64,000 nucleotides of DNA. Origin: Ditylenchus dipsaci. Lineage: Eukaryota; Nematoda; Chromadorea; Rhabditida; Anguinidae. Both the position numbers and the translations under genes were made by a program. The notes under the pieces were generated by a model that saw only the letters and a program-made list of their open reading frames with translations, was not told the origin of the DNA and did not search any database. Shown piece after piece: positions 45,068 through 55,519 of the stretch; the stretch's first letter is position 1, and each line of letters opens with the position of its first letter. The stretch spans positions 124,001 to 188,000 of the forward strand of contig SADC01000923.1 of assembly GCA_004194705.1 (NCBI GenBank), in the 5' to 3' direction.

Positions 45068-45312
45068 TTTGTTATAATATAAAAAAGAACGGGTATTTAA
45101 GAAAAATTATTGTTGATTTTATTACGATTCCTATCTGTTTTGATTTTTCGAAACAAACAAAGTAAAACAAGGCCAGATTGTCTTTTAAATGTTAGAAATT
45201 TTAGAGCGGCATATTCAAAAAGTCAGGACAGAATCGTAACCATGGTTTTTCAAGTTTAATAGAATAAATTTTTCAATATATTCAAATTCTCCCTTCATCT
45301 TGTTTCATTAAT

Positions 45313-45565
45313 TACCGTATATTCTCTATTAATTCCTCACTCTCTAATAATCCCCCACCCTAGGGACCTCATATCTCAGCCTAGAGCAAACATTTCACAA
45401 ATCGTTTTTTTGCGTTTTCTTAATTAGCACGAGCTCTACTGATTCCACTTTTCAGATTTTGGTCGACTGCAAAAAATCTCAAAATTTCTTTTTATATCTA
45501 AATTCTTCCGATCTTGTAGGGGTTGAAAATAATCCCCATGGGGGATTATTAGAGAATATAGGGTA
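45313..45565. mobile_element. MITE of the ACCGTAT family
   Basis: The ends are TACCGTATATTCTCTATTAA and the inverse ATTATTAGAGAATATAGGGTA. The interior GACCTCATATCTCAGCCTAG is identical to part of the copy at 16017-16253. Confidence 0.8.
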
Positions 45566-45822
45566 ATTTATACAATCTAGTGCATTTTTTTCTGACCTTG
45601 GGCATGCCTGGGCAAAAATAAGCTGTATTGCACAGAAGAACCCACCTGTTCGATATCTGGTCATCTATTACCTTAATTATTGACCTCTTTAGGCGCATAC
45701 ACAATGAGAAGGCTGTTTGCGGATGCTAAACTAAACTTTACACTCTCAAATGGCCTCAACTTTTTTATTTTTGAAAATTATTTCTTGGTGCCATTTTGTA
45801 GATTAAGATTCTTAAGATTCAG

Positions 45823-46580
45823 GGTACTTGTGCACTTGGGGGGGGGGGGGGTGATCCTTTTTCGGTTAACTGTAAATATGCTTTGAACGTCTCCTAAGTA
45901 ATTTTTATACGCCAGAAACGATAAAAGAAGTTGTTTCCTAACGATTTACGCACTAAAAGTGAAGTTCTCAAAAAAAAAAGTTGGCTACCAAAGATTGACC
46001 AACTGCCTTGGTCCCCCAAAGTGAAATATCGTATATTAAGGTATCCTACCACGTTTTGGTCACTGGAGCTGGGCAAAATAGTCTCTAATGCATTTTTGAT
46101 CAAGAGTCTTGCTCGGAATTATGTCTAAGGTAAGTGAGTGCGCGCATCTCTAACCAACCAAGCCGCTGCGCCCCCTTCAGGGCGCAGGGGCTTGTTGCTT
46201 GGGATTGAGATGCGGGGTTGAGATTAGACACTTGGGGTTGAGATTAGACACCAATCACTCGAAGTAACTCTGGATGCATAAAAACAATATGCATACCAGA
46301 GTTTCTTTATGCGGTAGGCCATAGTTAACAAAACTATGTTCAAATTCCATCTTTTTGGTTTTTTTAAGATGTATAGGTACCCTTTTTGGTTTAATTACTT
46401 GGGGCACCAAAGCAGTTGGTCAATCTTTGGTAGCCAACTTTTTTTCTGAGAACTTCACTTTTTAGTGCGGAAATTGTTAGGAAACAACTTTTTTATCGTT
46501 TCTGGCGCATAAAATTACTTAGGAGACGTTTAAACCATATTACAGTTAACCGAAAAAGGGCCCTCAAGTGCACAAGTGCC
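45823..46580. mobile_element. Long foldback element, GGYACTTGTGCAC ends, 8-bp TSD
   Basis: The TSD AGATTCAG lies at 45815-45822 and 46581-46588. The ends are GGTACTTGTGCACTTGG and the inverse of GGCACTTGTGCACTTG. The arms of about 190 bp are inverted copies that include TTGACCAACTGCCTTGGTCC and its inverse. The middle is shared with 10374-10860 and 38930-39010. It contains the empty target for the hAT MITE at 10429-10713. Confidence 0.85.
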
Positions 46581-46795
46581 AGATTCAGGGCTATCTTATG
46601 AGCCCCTAATAAGGTAAATGTTGTTTAAAAATTAAAATAAATTAAAAAGTATCCGCTCAAGTACATACGAGTTTTTGAAATTAAAATAAATTCAGCCAAT
46701 TACTTTATTCACACAACCTTGACCAAATGTATAAAAAATATTTTTTTTAACGAGTGTGCAGAGTTGTCACTGGTACATTCTGAGATGCGAAAGGC

Positions 46796-46951
46796 TTAAC
46801 AAGCAGCAGAAAAATTTCGAGTACTAGCAGGTAAGGAAGTTCTAAAGATAGTAGCTGCTCTAGCAGTGCTTGCTCCGTTGTCATCTAGACTACTAGGTTG
46901 AGTTAAACACTTGCCCCTTCCAATATTTTTCAATGGTGTTTTAGCAGCCAT
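46796..46951 (-). CDS. Possible 51-aa protein, unknown
   Basis: The frame begins ATGGCTGCTAAAACACC in a good start context, encodes MAAKTPLKNIGRGKCL at its start, is rich in Ala, Ser and Thr, and stops after NFSAAC. A possible 5' UTR splice acceptor (GATTTTTAG) lies about 50 nt upstream, and AATAAA lies about 90 nt after the stop. No family is recognised. It could also be the last exon of a larger gene or a chance frame. Confidence 0.35.
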   Translation of the reverse strand: MAAKTPLKNIGRGKCLTQPSSLDDNGASTARAATIFRTSLPASTRNFSAAC

Positions 46952-47244
46952 TCTTAGTTCCACGTGGAAAATTATGTAGACAAGCTGTTAGAAACACCTA
47001 AAAATCATATTAGCTAAAATGTTTAGTGTCAAAGGTATCAACCAAGAAAATATTGTCCAGAAACATATCTCAGATAGTGAAATGCATTTTGACAAGTTTT
47101 CTGTCCAGAATGTTTATTTTTGAAAATTGTTTTCTTTTTTCTTTCCAATTTTTTTTAAAATGTTGCTAAAATTCCATATGCTGGATAAGTGTTCAAGTGT
47201 AAAAACAGATGTTTTTGCACTTATTTGGTAGTATATGAAAATTG

Positions 47245-48372
47245 GAAGAGGCTGTTTCGCCGTCGCGGTATTCGCCGTCGACGTGTTTCGCCGTCGCGAA
47301 ATTCTCCGTCTACGTTTTTCGCCGTCGACGTTTTTTGCCGTCGACGTTTTTCGCCGTCGACGTTTTTCGCCGTCGGCTTGATTCGCCGTCTAACAAAATT
47401 GGCTTACTTCTATGAGCAAAAGTCAAATACGCAAGATTTTTAAGAAATATTAAAAAATTAACGCAAATAAACGTAAATTCGATCAATTGAAATTTTGATC
47501 CTACTTTATTCACGCTCAGCAAACAAACATTAACAACAGGTGAAGGTACACACAAATTAGGATCAAGTTTTTTTTATTAGAACGCTGCCACCATTCCATT
47601 GGCCCACTCTATCATGGTTTTCCGACCAGCAATGACCTGTGCAAATGTTGCACCTGAGCGAGAATTCTTTTGTCGGCTCTGACACTCTTTGCGCTTCTCG
47701 AATCAACGTGACCCGCAACGAACTGCTGAAGAAAATATCAAGAATAAACCAGCAAATAATGGATGCCAAATAATGAGTTTACCAAATACTGTACTCGATA
47801 ATCACCGTCATACGCAGCTCGAAGATGTCTTGCCATCCACCACTCTCCTGGCTTGCTTCCGAGTAATCGTTTGAGTTTTTGTTATTGGACTCCATCGTAT
47901 TGTTGTCTTTAGGCCGCTTCTCGATGGTAGATGTGTACATATCTGCGACTGAGAAGGAAAAAAGAGGTTGAACGTCGGGAGCACCGTTTTCCCCAAAGGT
48001 TCCTGTGCGTATTAAGGTAAGCAAAGAGAAAATTCACCAATAAAAACTCACCAATAAAGTTTCTTTCAATGTATTCTACGTAGCGCTGTTTGCTTGAAAA
48101 GGCTGCCACATTGTCAGCTTGCAGTAGCATTGGTTTCAAGTGATTGTGAAATAGCGAGCTTCTGTATCACTGTGGTGCGTACGTTGGCGTAAGAAGAATG
48201 CGGACCTAATACATAAAAATAACAATAGAAAATGGATAATCCAATCAAAACACAACTAAAACACAATTTCACGACGGTGGATTAAGATGACGGCGAAAAA
48301 CGTCGACGGCGAATACCGCGACGGCGAAAAACGTCGACGGCGAAAACCGCGACGGCGAAACAGCCTTCTCCT
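47245..48372. mobile_element. Mutator-like foldback element carrying a spliced frame
   Basis: The 9-bp TSD TGAAAATTG lies at 47236-47244 and 48373-48381. The ends are inverted (GAAGAGGCTGTTTCGCCGTC and its imperfect inverse), and the arms are tandem TTTTTCGCCGTCGACG units, longer on the left (about 47255-47395) than on the right (about 48287-48365). The 9-bp TSD and repeat-built arms match the element at 4445-5051 in design. The interior holds exons on the minus strand. Confidence 0.82.
47779..48161 (-). CDS. Unidentified spliced reading frame inside the Mutator-like element
   Basis: Exon i (48161-48052) follows a GATACAG acceptor and reads LFHNHLKPMLLQADNVAAF, then YVEYIERNFIG. A GTGAGT...CACAG intron of 49 nt follows. 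Exon ii (48002-47779) joins in phase: GTFGENGAPDVQPLFSFSV, then EKRPKDNNTMESNN and GGWQDIFELRM, stop TAA. Another open stretch lies further downstream in the element (about 47700-47575), ending near TAATAAAA. The composition is protein-like, but no family is recognised. It may be a captured host gene fragment or the element's own accessory gene. The true start is not found. Confidence 0.45.
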
Positions 48373-49180
48373 TGAAAATTGTGCTCTATTCTTCGATGGG
48401 GAGGGTAGTCTTGCCCCTGTTGTTTTTTTATGATTTTAGGCTTAGGCTAAGGTAGGCCAGCGTATGTTAGGACGAAGTCAACATATTTCAGACTCATATT
48501 TGAGTTCATTCTAACAAACGCTGGCCTACCCTTACTCTTTTTTGGCTCAATTCAAAGCACTATCTAATGCAGCTTTTCTGCTCTTTCGAAAAGTATCTAC
48601 AATAACTAAATAACAGCGTTTTCACATTTTTCCGGGCTTTTTTTGTATGAACAACGTTTTTGAAGAAGCACAAATATTTCGTCAAGCCGAAAAGTTTTGA
48701 TTTGATTGTCATAAATACCTCAACGATATGTCATTCTACAGCTCGTAATCTGCGTTTTCTTTTGCACAAAAAGATAGATTGATCTATCTAAGAAATTGGC
48801 ATGATCTACCCCTTTGAAGATGCAAAAATCGTGACATTGACGGTTCAGATAGTCAGTAACCACCATAGAGTGGCTTTTTTCAAAAAAAATTCACTATCGT
48901 GTTCAGAGTGAAATTCTGCACAAGAATATACTTTTAGGACTCACGGTCTTTTCCGTGTTAAAAGCAGCCCACAGCCCTTTTAGTAAACCAAAGTCTAAGA
49001 AAAGAGCGTTAATAACTTTTTTTTGAACATCTGTCAAATGAAAGGCTTTTAATACCGATTTCAGTCTTTAGTTCAGTCTGTACTTTTAGTCGATGATTGG
49101 AACAGCAGTGAATATTGGCTTATTAAATAAAAATAGGTGCATTTTATAAAATCCTTCAAATTAGAACTTGCTGATTTTAG
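48373..49180. other. No gene assigned; inverted repeat at about 48425-48545
   Basis: GGTAGGCCAGCGTATGTTAG and the inverse AACAAACGCTGGCCTACC form a foldback; a related unit is near 37862. Part of 48900-49090 may be the last exon and 3' UTR of the GPCR to its right, but the frame is not clear. Confidence 0.4.
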
Positions 49181-49186
49181 CGATAT

Positions 49187-52100
49187 TTTTTATAAGTAGC
49201 TTTAAATGTTACCAGCCATCAGCAGGCCAAAAATGTAAAATGGGCCAAGTCTTTCAAAACTCTTTAATCCAAAATATCGACTATGCCAACGAAAGTAGAT
49301 GGAACCATTAGAAAAATGATGGAAATCACTAGAATGCCCATAGATAGACGATTGGCTTGATTTAATTTTTAGTATCTGAGTTGTTTCCTGATAATATGTA
49401 GCTGTTAGATTTATTCGCGTCAACTTGTTTTTTTCTTTTGCGACCAAGTCTATTGACATCGTAAGCCACAATGACAGTCAGAATAAGCATTATCACATTG
49501 AACACCTTAATTTGTTAATGGTTAAATTTATTAACGGGGTGACTACACAATCAAGCTCTACTGCTGGATCCTGTACTAAGTATTCTGTACTATCAAGTAT
49601 AGGTTTTTACAAGGCCTTGGCAAACGCTCTTAGTAGGATATTAGACTAAACTAGACTGAAAAGTTCAAGGCAAAACTTTTTTTTAGTTCGCCATCAAAAA
49701 TCTGAGAAATATCACTAAGAAGTACACTTTTACGTATGCAGTCGAAGCTCGATATAGTGTGCACTCTGGGGACCAGCTTCAAGTGTACAGTCGACACTCG
49801 ATAAAGAACAGAAGTTCGTTCCCACCTATGGTGATTTTTTAAATTTGTCGGCAATTCTGTTCTGACAGTCTAGTCACAAATATCGCAAGGGTTCCGATTT
49901 CACCGATCGTTTTTCAAAAATCTAAAATTTTTTCTTATAAAAAAGTAAAAAATAGATGTAAGCAGGGTTCGTAATAGTCCTTTTTAAAAAGATTTGTCCT
50001 TTTTTCGGGAACCGAAATCTTTTTTATTTTTGAAGTTTTTAGTCAAAATATTTTTTTCGCTCCAAAATAGCAATAAGCACTGGATAAAATTAAGTAAAAT
50101 CTTTTTTACCCAAATGTATTTTTTTCAAAAATTTTTATTACGAACCCTGATTTAAGGACAGAAGTTTTCAAAAAATCATGTCCTTAAATCGAGTTTTTGC
50201 TTTTTTATAGAAAAAAATTTGAATTTTTGAAAACGATCGGCAAAATTGGATTATTTGCGATATTTGCGACTAGACTGTCAAAACAGAATTGCAGAAAATG
50301 TAAAAAAATCACGCTAAAAAAGTGCAGGACCCTAGGTGGAACGAACTTTTCCTTGGTCCTGCGAGTGTCCTAAAATCGAGCGTCGACTGTATATTATATC
50401 AAGTGCAGGGCTGGGCACGTGCCGGCCCGAGACCGGGCCGCGCCGAAGCTTGCGGCGGGCCGGGCTGAAAAGCTCCGGCCCGGGCCGGCCCGGTTAGGCC
50501 CGGGTTAACTCACAGACAACTGAAAATTCCACTATTTCAAAGGATTTTTTTACCGTTTAACAATTTTTTGCATTCAAGCGCCCATTTATCATATATTTAT
50601 TGCAATTTAATATTTCGAACTCCCAGGTTCGAATCCCAGTGGGTGCAAACCTTGTTTATCTCCTTTTTTTTATTCCTTTTAGATACAACTTTGCGTCGAA
50701 ATGATCCTCAGGCTCTTGGCTATCTAGCAAGGTTATCATTGCAGCGTTTCACACCACTACAGCTTAGATTAAAACTTCCAACGAAAAGAAAAGTCAATTA
50801 ATTACATTTAAATGAAGCTAAAAGCACTAAATTATTTGATAATAAGGAGCGCACAAATTATTTCAATGGGTATAAAAGCCAAAAGAAAACCAAGACGGCC
50901 CAAATAAAAGTAATAAAAAAGTAAAGGAAAAGTACTTTTGTAAACAATGTAAGGAAGGCGCCAAATAATTTTTTAAGGCGAAAAGATCCTTAAAAAAGCT
51001 TGAAATTTTAAATATTGGTCAAAAATTTGAATTTTTTGAAAAATTTTTGAAATTTTGAATGAGAAAATTTTTCCGGGCTTTCCCGGGCGGCTCGGGCTGG
51101 GCCGGGCCTGACCGCTGTCCGGGCCGGGCTTTTGAAACGAGGTCCGGCCGGGCCGGCAAAATCAAAGCCCGTGCCCAGCCCTGATCAAGTGTTGATTCTA
51201 GTCATTTTAATTATCGCGAGCCAAAATATCGGGTATACTGTATATAACCAATTCAGTAAAAAATTTTGTATTACAATTACATTGATAGCAAGTCTTAAGC
51301 TATTCCTACATGTGTTAACTTTACTTTGGCAAATAAACAAATACCGTCAACCCTCGATATAATGCCCTCTCATGTGGAGCAGCCATATAGGGGGGGGGGA
51401 AGTCAAGAGAGATAAAGTAACATTTTCACAATAGGAATAAATATTTGGATAGTTTAGATGTTAAAAACGATAAAATTTGTCAAATATTTTCGCAAATGTT
51501 AAAATGAGATGTTTTTTCATGGGGACAGTTATGTTTTTCTCAGTCGGCACCGGCCGTCAAAGGCCGTTATATCGGGGGTTGACTGTATTTACAATCACGA
51601 ATTTACTTTAAAACTAACCATATTGCCAAAACCCAGTAGATTCTAAACTCCCAAGAGGTAAAACATCCAACAGCAGCGCAACCAACATTTTGTTTGAGAG
51701 GGTGCAAATAATACTCAAGAAGACATCAATCAGGCCTAACACCAACCCTAGGCCGACTGTGAAGTAAACATAGCGCATCTGGCTCTTTTTACGGAAGTAG
51801 ACAGGGCAGCGCATTGCCTAAACAGACTTCATAAGCTAAAAAATCGATGTAAAGAAGCAACAAGTGCGTTAAAATAAAAAAGTGGCCTTAGAATTTTTTA
51901 CTCTTTTGAAAAATTCTCAATAAACTACTTTAGCCTAGTTTTTTCCTAAACAACACCTAAATACCACTTATAACTCTGGGTGCTATTTAAGCGTAGTTTA
52001 AACTTTAATTTTTATTTAATTGTGCACTTTTAAGAACTATAGTGAAAACAGGGATGCTTTTCAAAAATTACTGGCCCTACATGAGAATAGGATTGTTTTT

Positions 52101-52668
52101 TTGCCTTGGTCCCCCTGTGGTTTTTTTATGAATTTTTTATCAAATCTTTATTCAAATCTACAACAGACATTGATCAACTGTATATTACGGATAAATCATA
52201 ATAATTCGGTCAACCAATTTCTCCAAGTAGTTCCAGCTTCTTGTACAGCAATCTTGCAATTTTGATCAAAAATTCATAAAAAAGTAACAGGGGACCAAGG
52301 CAAAAAAACAATCCCGTTCTCATATAGTGCCGAATTACTAGTCACCAAATTAATTTGCACTGTTTAATTTGAACTAATTTGCCCCTTCAACAAGAAAATA
52401 AACGTGTAACAAACTTGAAATTCCGAACAGAAAGTCAGTGATAGCCAAGGTAAGCACTAATCGTAATGACAAATTCTTTCTAAGTCGTCTTTTGCTGAAA
52501 CATTTTGATTTAACTATGACTTTTTTAGTTCAGTAAAAAAATTCTACTGGTTTGCAATACTTACATGCAAAACAGATAAACAATAAATCCATTGCCCACA
52601 ATAGAAAACGCCTGAAGCAAAATTATGAAGAGGTCAACGCTCAAATAGTAATAAGCACTGAAATACAT
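49187..52668 (-). CDS. Class A GPCR, nematode chemoreceptor-like
   Basis: Exon 1 (52668-52565) starts MYFSAYYYLSVDLFIILLQ and carries TM1 with IVGNGF. Exon 2 (52494-52374) has IKRRLRKNLSL and TM2 (LAITDFLFGISSLLHVYFLV). About 51905-51619 gives the end of TM3 (NALVASLHRFFSL, a DRY-equivalent HRF), then RCPVYFRKKSQM and TM4 (VGLGLVLGLIDVFLSIICTL). About 49640-49202 gives the ECL2 region, TM5 (FNVIMLILTVIVAYDV), the basic loop RLGRKRKKQ, TM6 (GILVISIIFLMVPSTFVGIV) and the start of TM7 (PFYIFGLLMAGNI). Frame slips occur near 49510 and 51830, and stops need checking at the exon ends. It resembles srsx-type receptors; the ligand is unknown. Introns hold several transposons. Confidence 0.65.
49788..50389. 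mobile_element. Tigger MITE with nested hAT MITE, in the GPCR intron
   Basis: TA flanks CAGTCGACACTCGATAAAG and the inverse ending CGAGCGTCGACTG. The inner CACCTATGG and CCTAGGTGG are inverted. The element at 49973-50149 (ends CAGGGTTCGTAATAG and TTACGAACCCTG) interrupts the left half. Confidence 0.75.
50406..51183. mobile_element. hAT element with GGGCCGGGC arms
   Basis: The perfect TSD ATCAAGTG lies at 50398-50405 and 51184-51191. The ends are CAGGGCTGGGCACGTGCC and the inverse GTGCCCAGCCCTG, a common hAT terminus. The arms are GC-rich (GGCCCGGGCCGGCCCGG) in an AT-rich locus. The interior has a tRNA-like B-box fragment (AGGTTCGAATCCCAGT at about 50625) and no clear transposase. Confidence 0.9.
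51344..51585. mobile_element. Tigger MITE in the GPCR intron
   Basis: TA flanks CCGTCAACCCTCGATATAAT and the inverse TTATATCGGGGGTTGACTG. It is 242 bp and has a G-run at about 51392. Confidence 0.75.
52073..52331. mobile_element. Foldback MITE with CCTTGGTCCCC arms, 8-bp TSD
   Basis: The TSD is AAATTACT / GAATTACT (52065-52072 and 52332-52339). The ends are GGCCCTACATGAGAATAGG and the inverse of GGCACTATATGAGAACGGG. TTTTTTTGCCTTGGTCCCCC lies just inside, with its inverse at the right. It is in intron 2 of the GPCR. Confidence 0.82.
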
Positions 52669-54480
52669 GTTGCGGTCACCACAAACAGATTATTTCTAGA
52701 ATTTTTGCACCAAAAAGACTCTTTTCGGTGTCCCCAAAATACGAAAAACTACTCATTTAGATTTTCAACGAGTGGTAAAAAAGAAATGGAGAATGTTTAA
52801 ACAGCAAAAGCCCTTTAAGCTCTTAGCAATTTTAGCAATGAATGTGCTTTCTTTGAACACATTCTACTTTAACTTGTTACTCTTACTTTATTTGTCATTT
52901 GTGATTCTGGTTGTTTGGCAAACACCACAGTTATTTGATTAAAAGTTGAATAAATTAATGTTGTTGTCCAGTCTCATTTTTACTTTTTGCGTGGCAGAAA
53001 AAGATTGTAACAAAATAAATACAGGTACAATGGACCCCACACTATAACTAATTTCTATAAAAAAAATCTTAGAAAAATTGACACCGTTGATAAACCGGCA
53101 CCCCATGTTCAGACTCTATAAAAAAATTCAAGTTTTTGAAAAAATTTACCTTAAAGGGGCATGGTGGTGCCCGGGAATTCAAAATTTTTCCTAATCATTG
53201 AACTTATGTAGCGATTTTTCAACTCGGTTTCTAACAAAACCACACTTAAAATTAAATTCTAGGCCTTGTTGTGTTAGAAATCAAGTTGAAAAATCCGTAC
53301 AGAAACTCAATGATTAGGAAAAATTTTCGAATTCGCGGGCACCACCTCTTATTAGCGTGGGCATGCCCCTTTAAAGGACCATCGCCGTTGATGACAGCAG
53401 CAATTTAGAGCTTTTGAATTGGCGGGAAAAATACGGAAAATGTTTTGCGAAGTACTTTTTTATTTGCATCTAAAATTCAATTCTGTGAATTAGATGAAGC
53501 GAATCAACAGTTACTAATAATAGGTTATGGCTCAATAAGAGTCGGCTAAGTCGTCCAATCTGACAATACCAAGCATAGTTGGGCTCGACTAGAAGATGGT
53601 TCTATATTTTGAACAAATTTTAATCGTAAACAAATAAAACAAACATAAAAGATATGTCCCCCCGCGAATTCAAAACTCGAAATTGCCATTGTCAGCAACG
53701 GCGATGGTCTTTAATATGATTTTTTGCCTTGGGAGATCAAGGTGAGTCTAGCTTTTGATCAGATTCTAGTCATATTCATTTATTAATTTGTTTATACATT
53801 GAAGTGTAGAAAACCATCCTTGTATCATTTTTAAATCATGTAAGTTACTCAAGAGACGTTTAAACCGGATTCACGAAAAATATAAAATGCATCCCCCACC
53901 CGTACTAAATAAATTCGGGAAGTCTGTCCCCTCATTGCTGAGAAATACCCCCTAATTTCGGGAAAAATGCCCCCTAGTTTTAATTGCTTCCTAATCACTG
54001 AAAAATGTCCCCTAATTTCTGAAATAAGCCATCTAATTGCTGAAGTAAGACCCATAATTTTCTGAAAAATGGCTCATAACTTTTTTCTATTGTCTAAAAT
54101 GTCGTTTCAGACAATTTAAACATTGGTTACTAAACATGATTTAGTGTCAGTTCTTTGAGTTTTTGAATAATATATGTATGATTTAAGGCACTATTAACTG
54201 TACGAAATTCATTAACTGTGCGACTAATGAAGGTGTCATAGCCCTATCATGGCTCTTTCAAACCAGGGAAACTGACACTATAACTATTTTCAGTGATCAA
54301 TCTGATCCTTAGGAAGGAAAAAATTGAACAGGAAAAATTAGGGGCTATTTTCAGCAATTAAGGGGCACAACCCAATAAATTCCCAAATTCCCTGATGAAA
54401 AATCATTTATGAAAATAAAGAAACATTAAAACATTAAAAGGGAATCATTTTGAAAGAGTTTCGTTTATTCTAACAACAAG
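52669..54480. other. No gene seen; several foldback repeats
   Basis: 53080-53110 resembles a Tigger end (GATAAACCGGCACC). 53151-53376 is a palindromic MITE (TTAAAGGGGCATGGTGGTGC and its inverse) related to 25140-25300. 53930-54065 is a degenerate 27-bp tandem repeat (GAAAAATGCCCCCTAATTT) whose inverse appears at about 54310-54400, so 53840-54410 may be one foldback element. Confidence 0.5.
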
Positions 54481-54483
54481 CAC

Positions 54484-55050
54484 TTACTCACGGGACACAT
54501 CAAGGTTTTCTTCCTCAGAGTCCACAAAATATAAGACTTAAGTAATTTAAATACAAAAATAAAATCTAGATATTGTTGTCTTTTTTTAACTTGCTATGCG
54601 GAAAACTGTTTAGAACAAGTCATATGAATATTTTGTGATTCTCATCGCCAAAACAAATATAATTATTCGGCAAATACCAAGTAGCATACATACCAAAGTT
54701 GTATCTTGAAACTTTAAATTTGGATTTTTTTCATAGTGAAATTACAATTAAACTGTTCTATTTTTGCCAAAAAAATTCTTTTTTTTTGCAAACATAAATA
54801 ATTTTCTTCCACTACTTTAATGCCAACTTGAATGACAAAAGAGAGGGCATGCACAAATTTTCGAGCGAAAAGTTTAAAGGCCTTGATTAAGATTACAAAG
54901 CCTGCAAGTACATAAACTTGTTTTTAATACAAAGTCTTGATATTTAGTATCAAACAGTGAAAATATTTCTGGTGCTATAAGTTTTATCCCGAGAAATGCG
55001 AAGATAAAAAAGAGCGAAAGCCAGAGCCAGTATATTATACGTATATACTC
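54484..55050 (-). CDS. 3' part of a multi-pass membrane protein, unidentified
   Basis: On the minus strand about 55045-54900 reads WLWLSLFFIFAFLGIKLIAP, then IFSLFDTKYQDF, a membrane segment with a polar end. About 54895-54810 reads GFVILIKAFKLFARKFVHAL, then SFVIQVGIKV. A final piece, about 54531-54484, gives VDSEEENLDVSRE and a stop, followed within 20 nt by AATAAA. The splice between the first two parts is uncertain and an A-run frame slip is possible. No family is recognised. Upstream exons would lie beyond 55080 but were not found. Confidence 0.4.
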
Positions 55051-55080
55051 CTTATACGAATATAAAATATAAATCAAAGT

Positions 55081-55515
55081 GGTGGCGGCCCGCGCTCCGA
55101 TGGCGGAAGCGGTGAAATTTCGAAAATGCCGGCGGCGGAAGCGGCGGAGCTTTTTATTTTGTGGAAGACGCGCAGTATGCTCGTAACCAAGTTTAAAGTT
55201 TTTTTACAAATATGTTGTTGTGTGCCGAAAATTTTTTAAAGAATTTTGCAACACTGAAAATCACAAAATAAGTAACCCTTGATCACAGTCCTTGATCGAG
55301 GTCGCGGTCGTGTCACTGTCGTGGCCATCAGGCCAACAAATTTAAAAAAAATTGGGTAATAGAACGATAAATTTTCCATTTTTTCATGGTTTGTATTGTG
55401 TGAAACGTTTCCACTTGATTTGAAGAAGTTTAATATCGGCCGTGGTCGATAAAATCGGCCTCGACCACGACATCGACCAACCACTGTGAGCAAAGCATAA
55501 AACTGACTAATCAAA
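55081..55515. repeat. GGCGGAAGCGG block and an inverted repeat
   Basis: 55081-55160 is GC-rich with GGCGGAAGCGGCGG. 55270-55493 has inverted CACAGTCCTTGATCGAGGTCG and CACAGTGGTTGGTCGATGTCG (opposite strands) as arms. No TSD was found. Confidence 0.5.
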
Positions 55516-55519
55516 ACTG

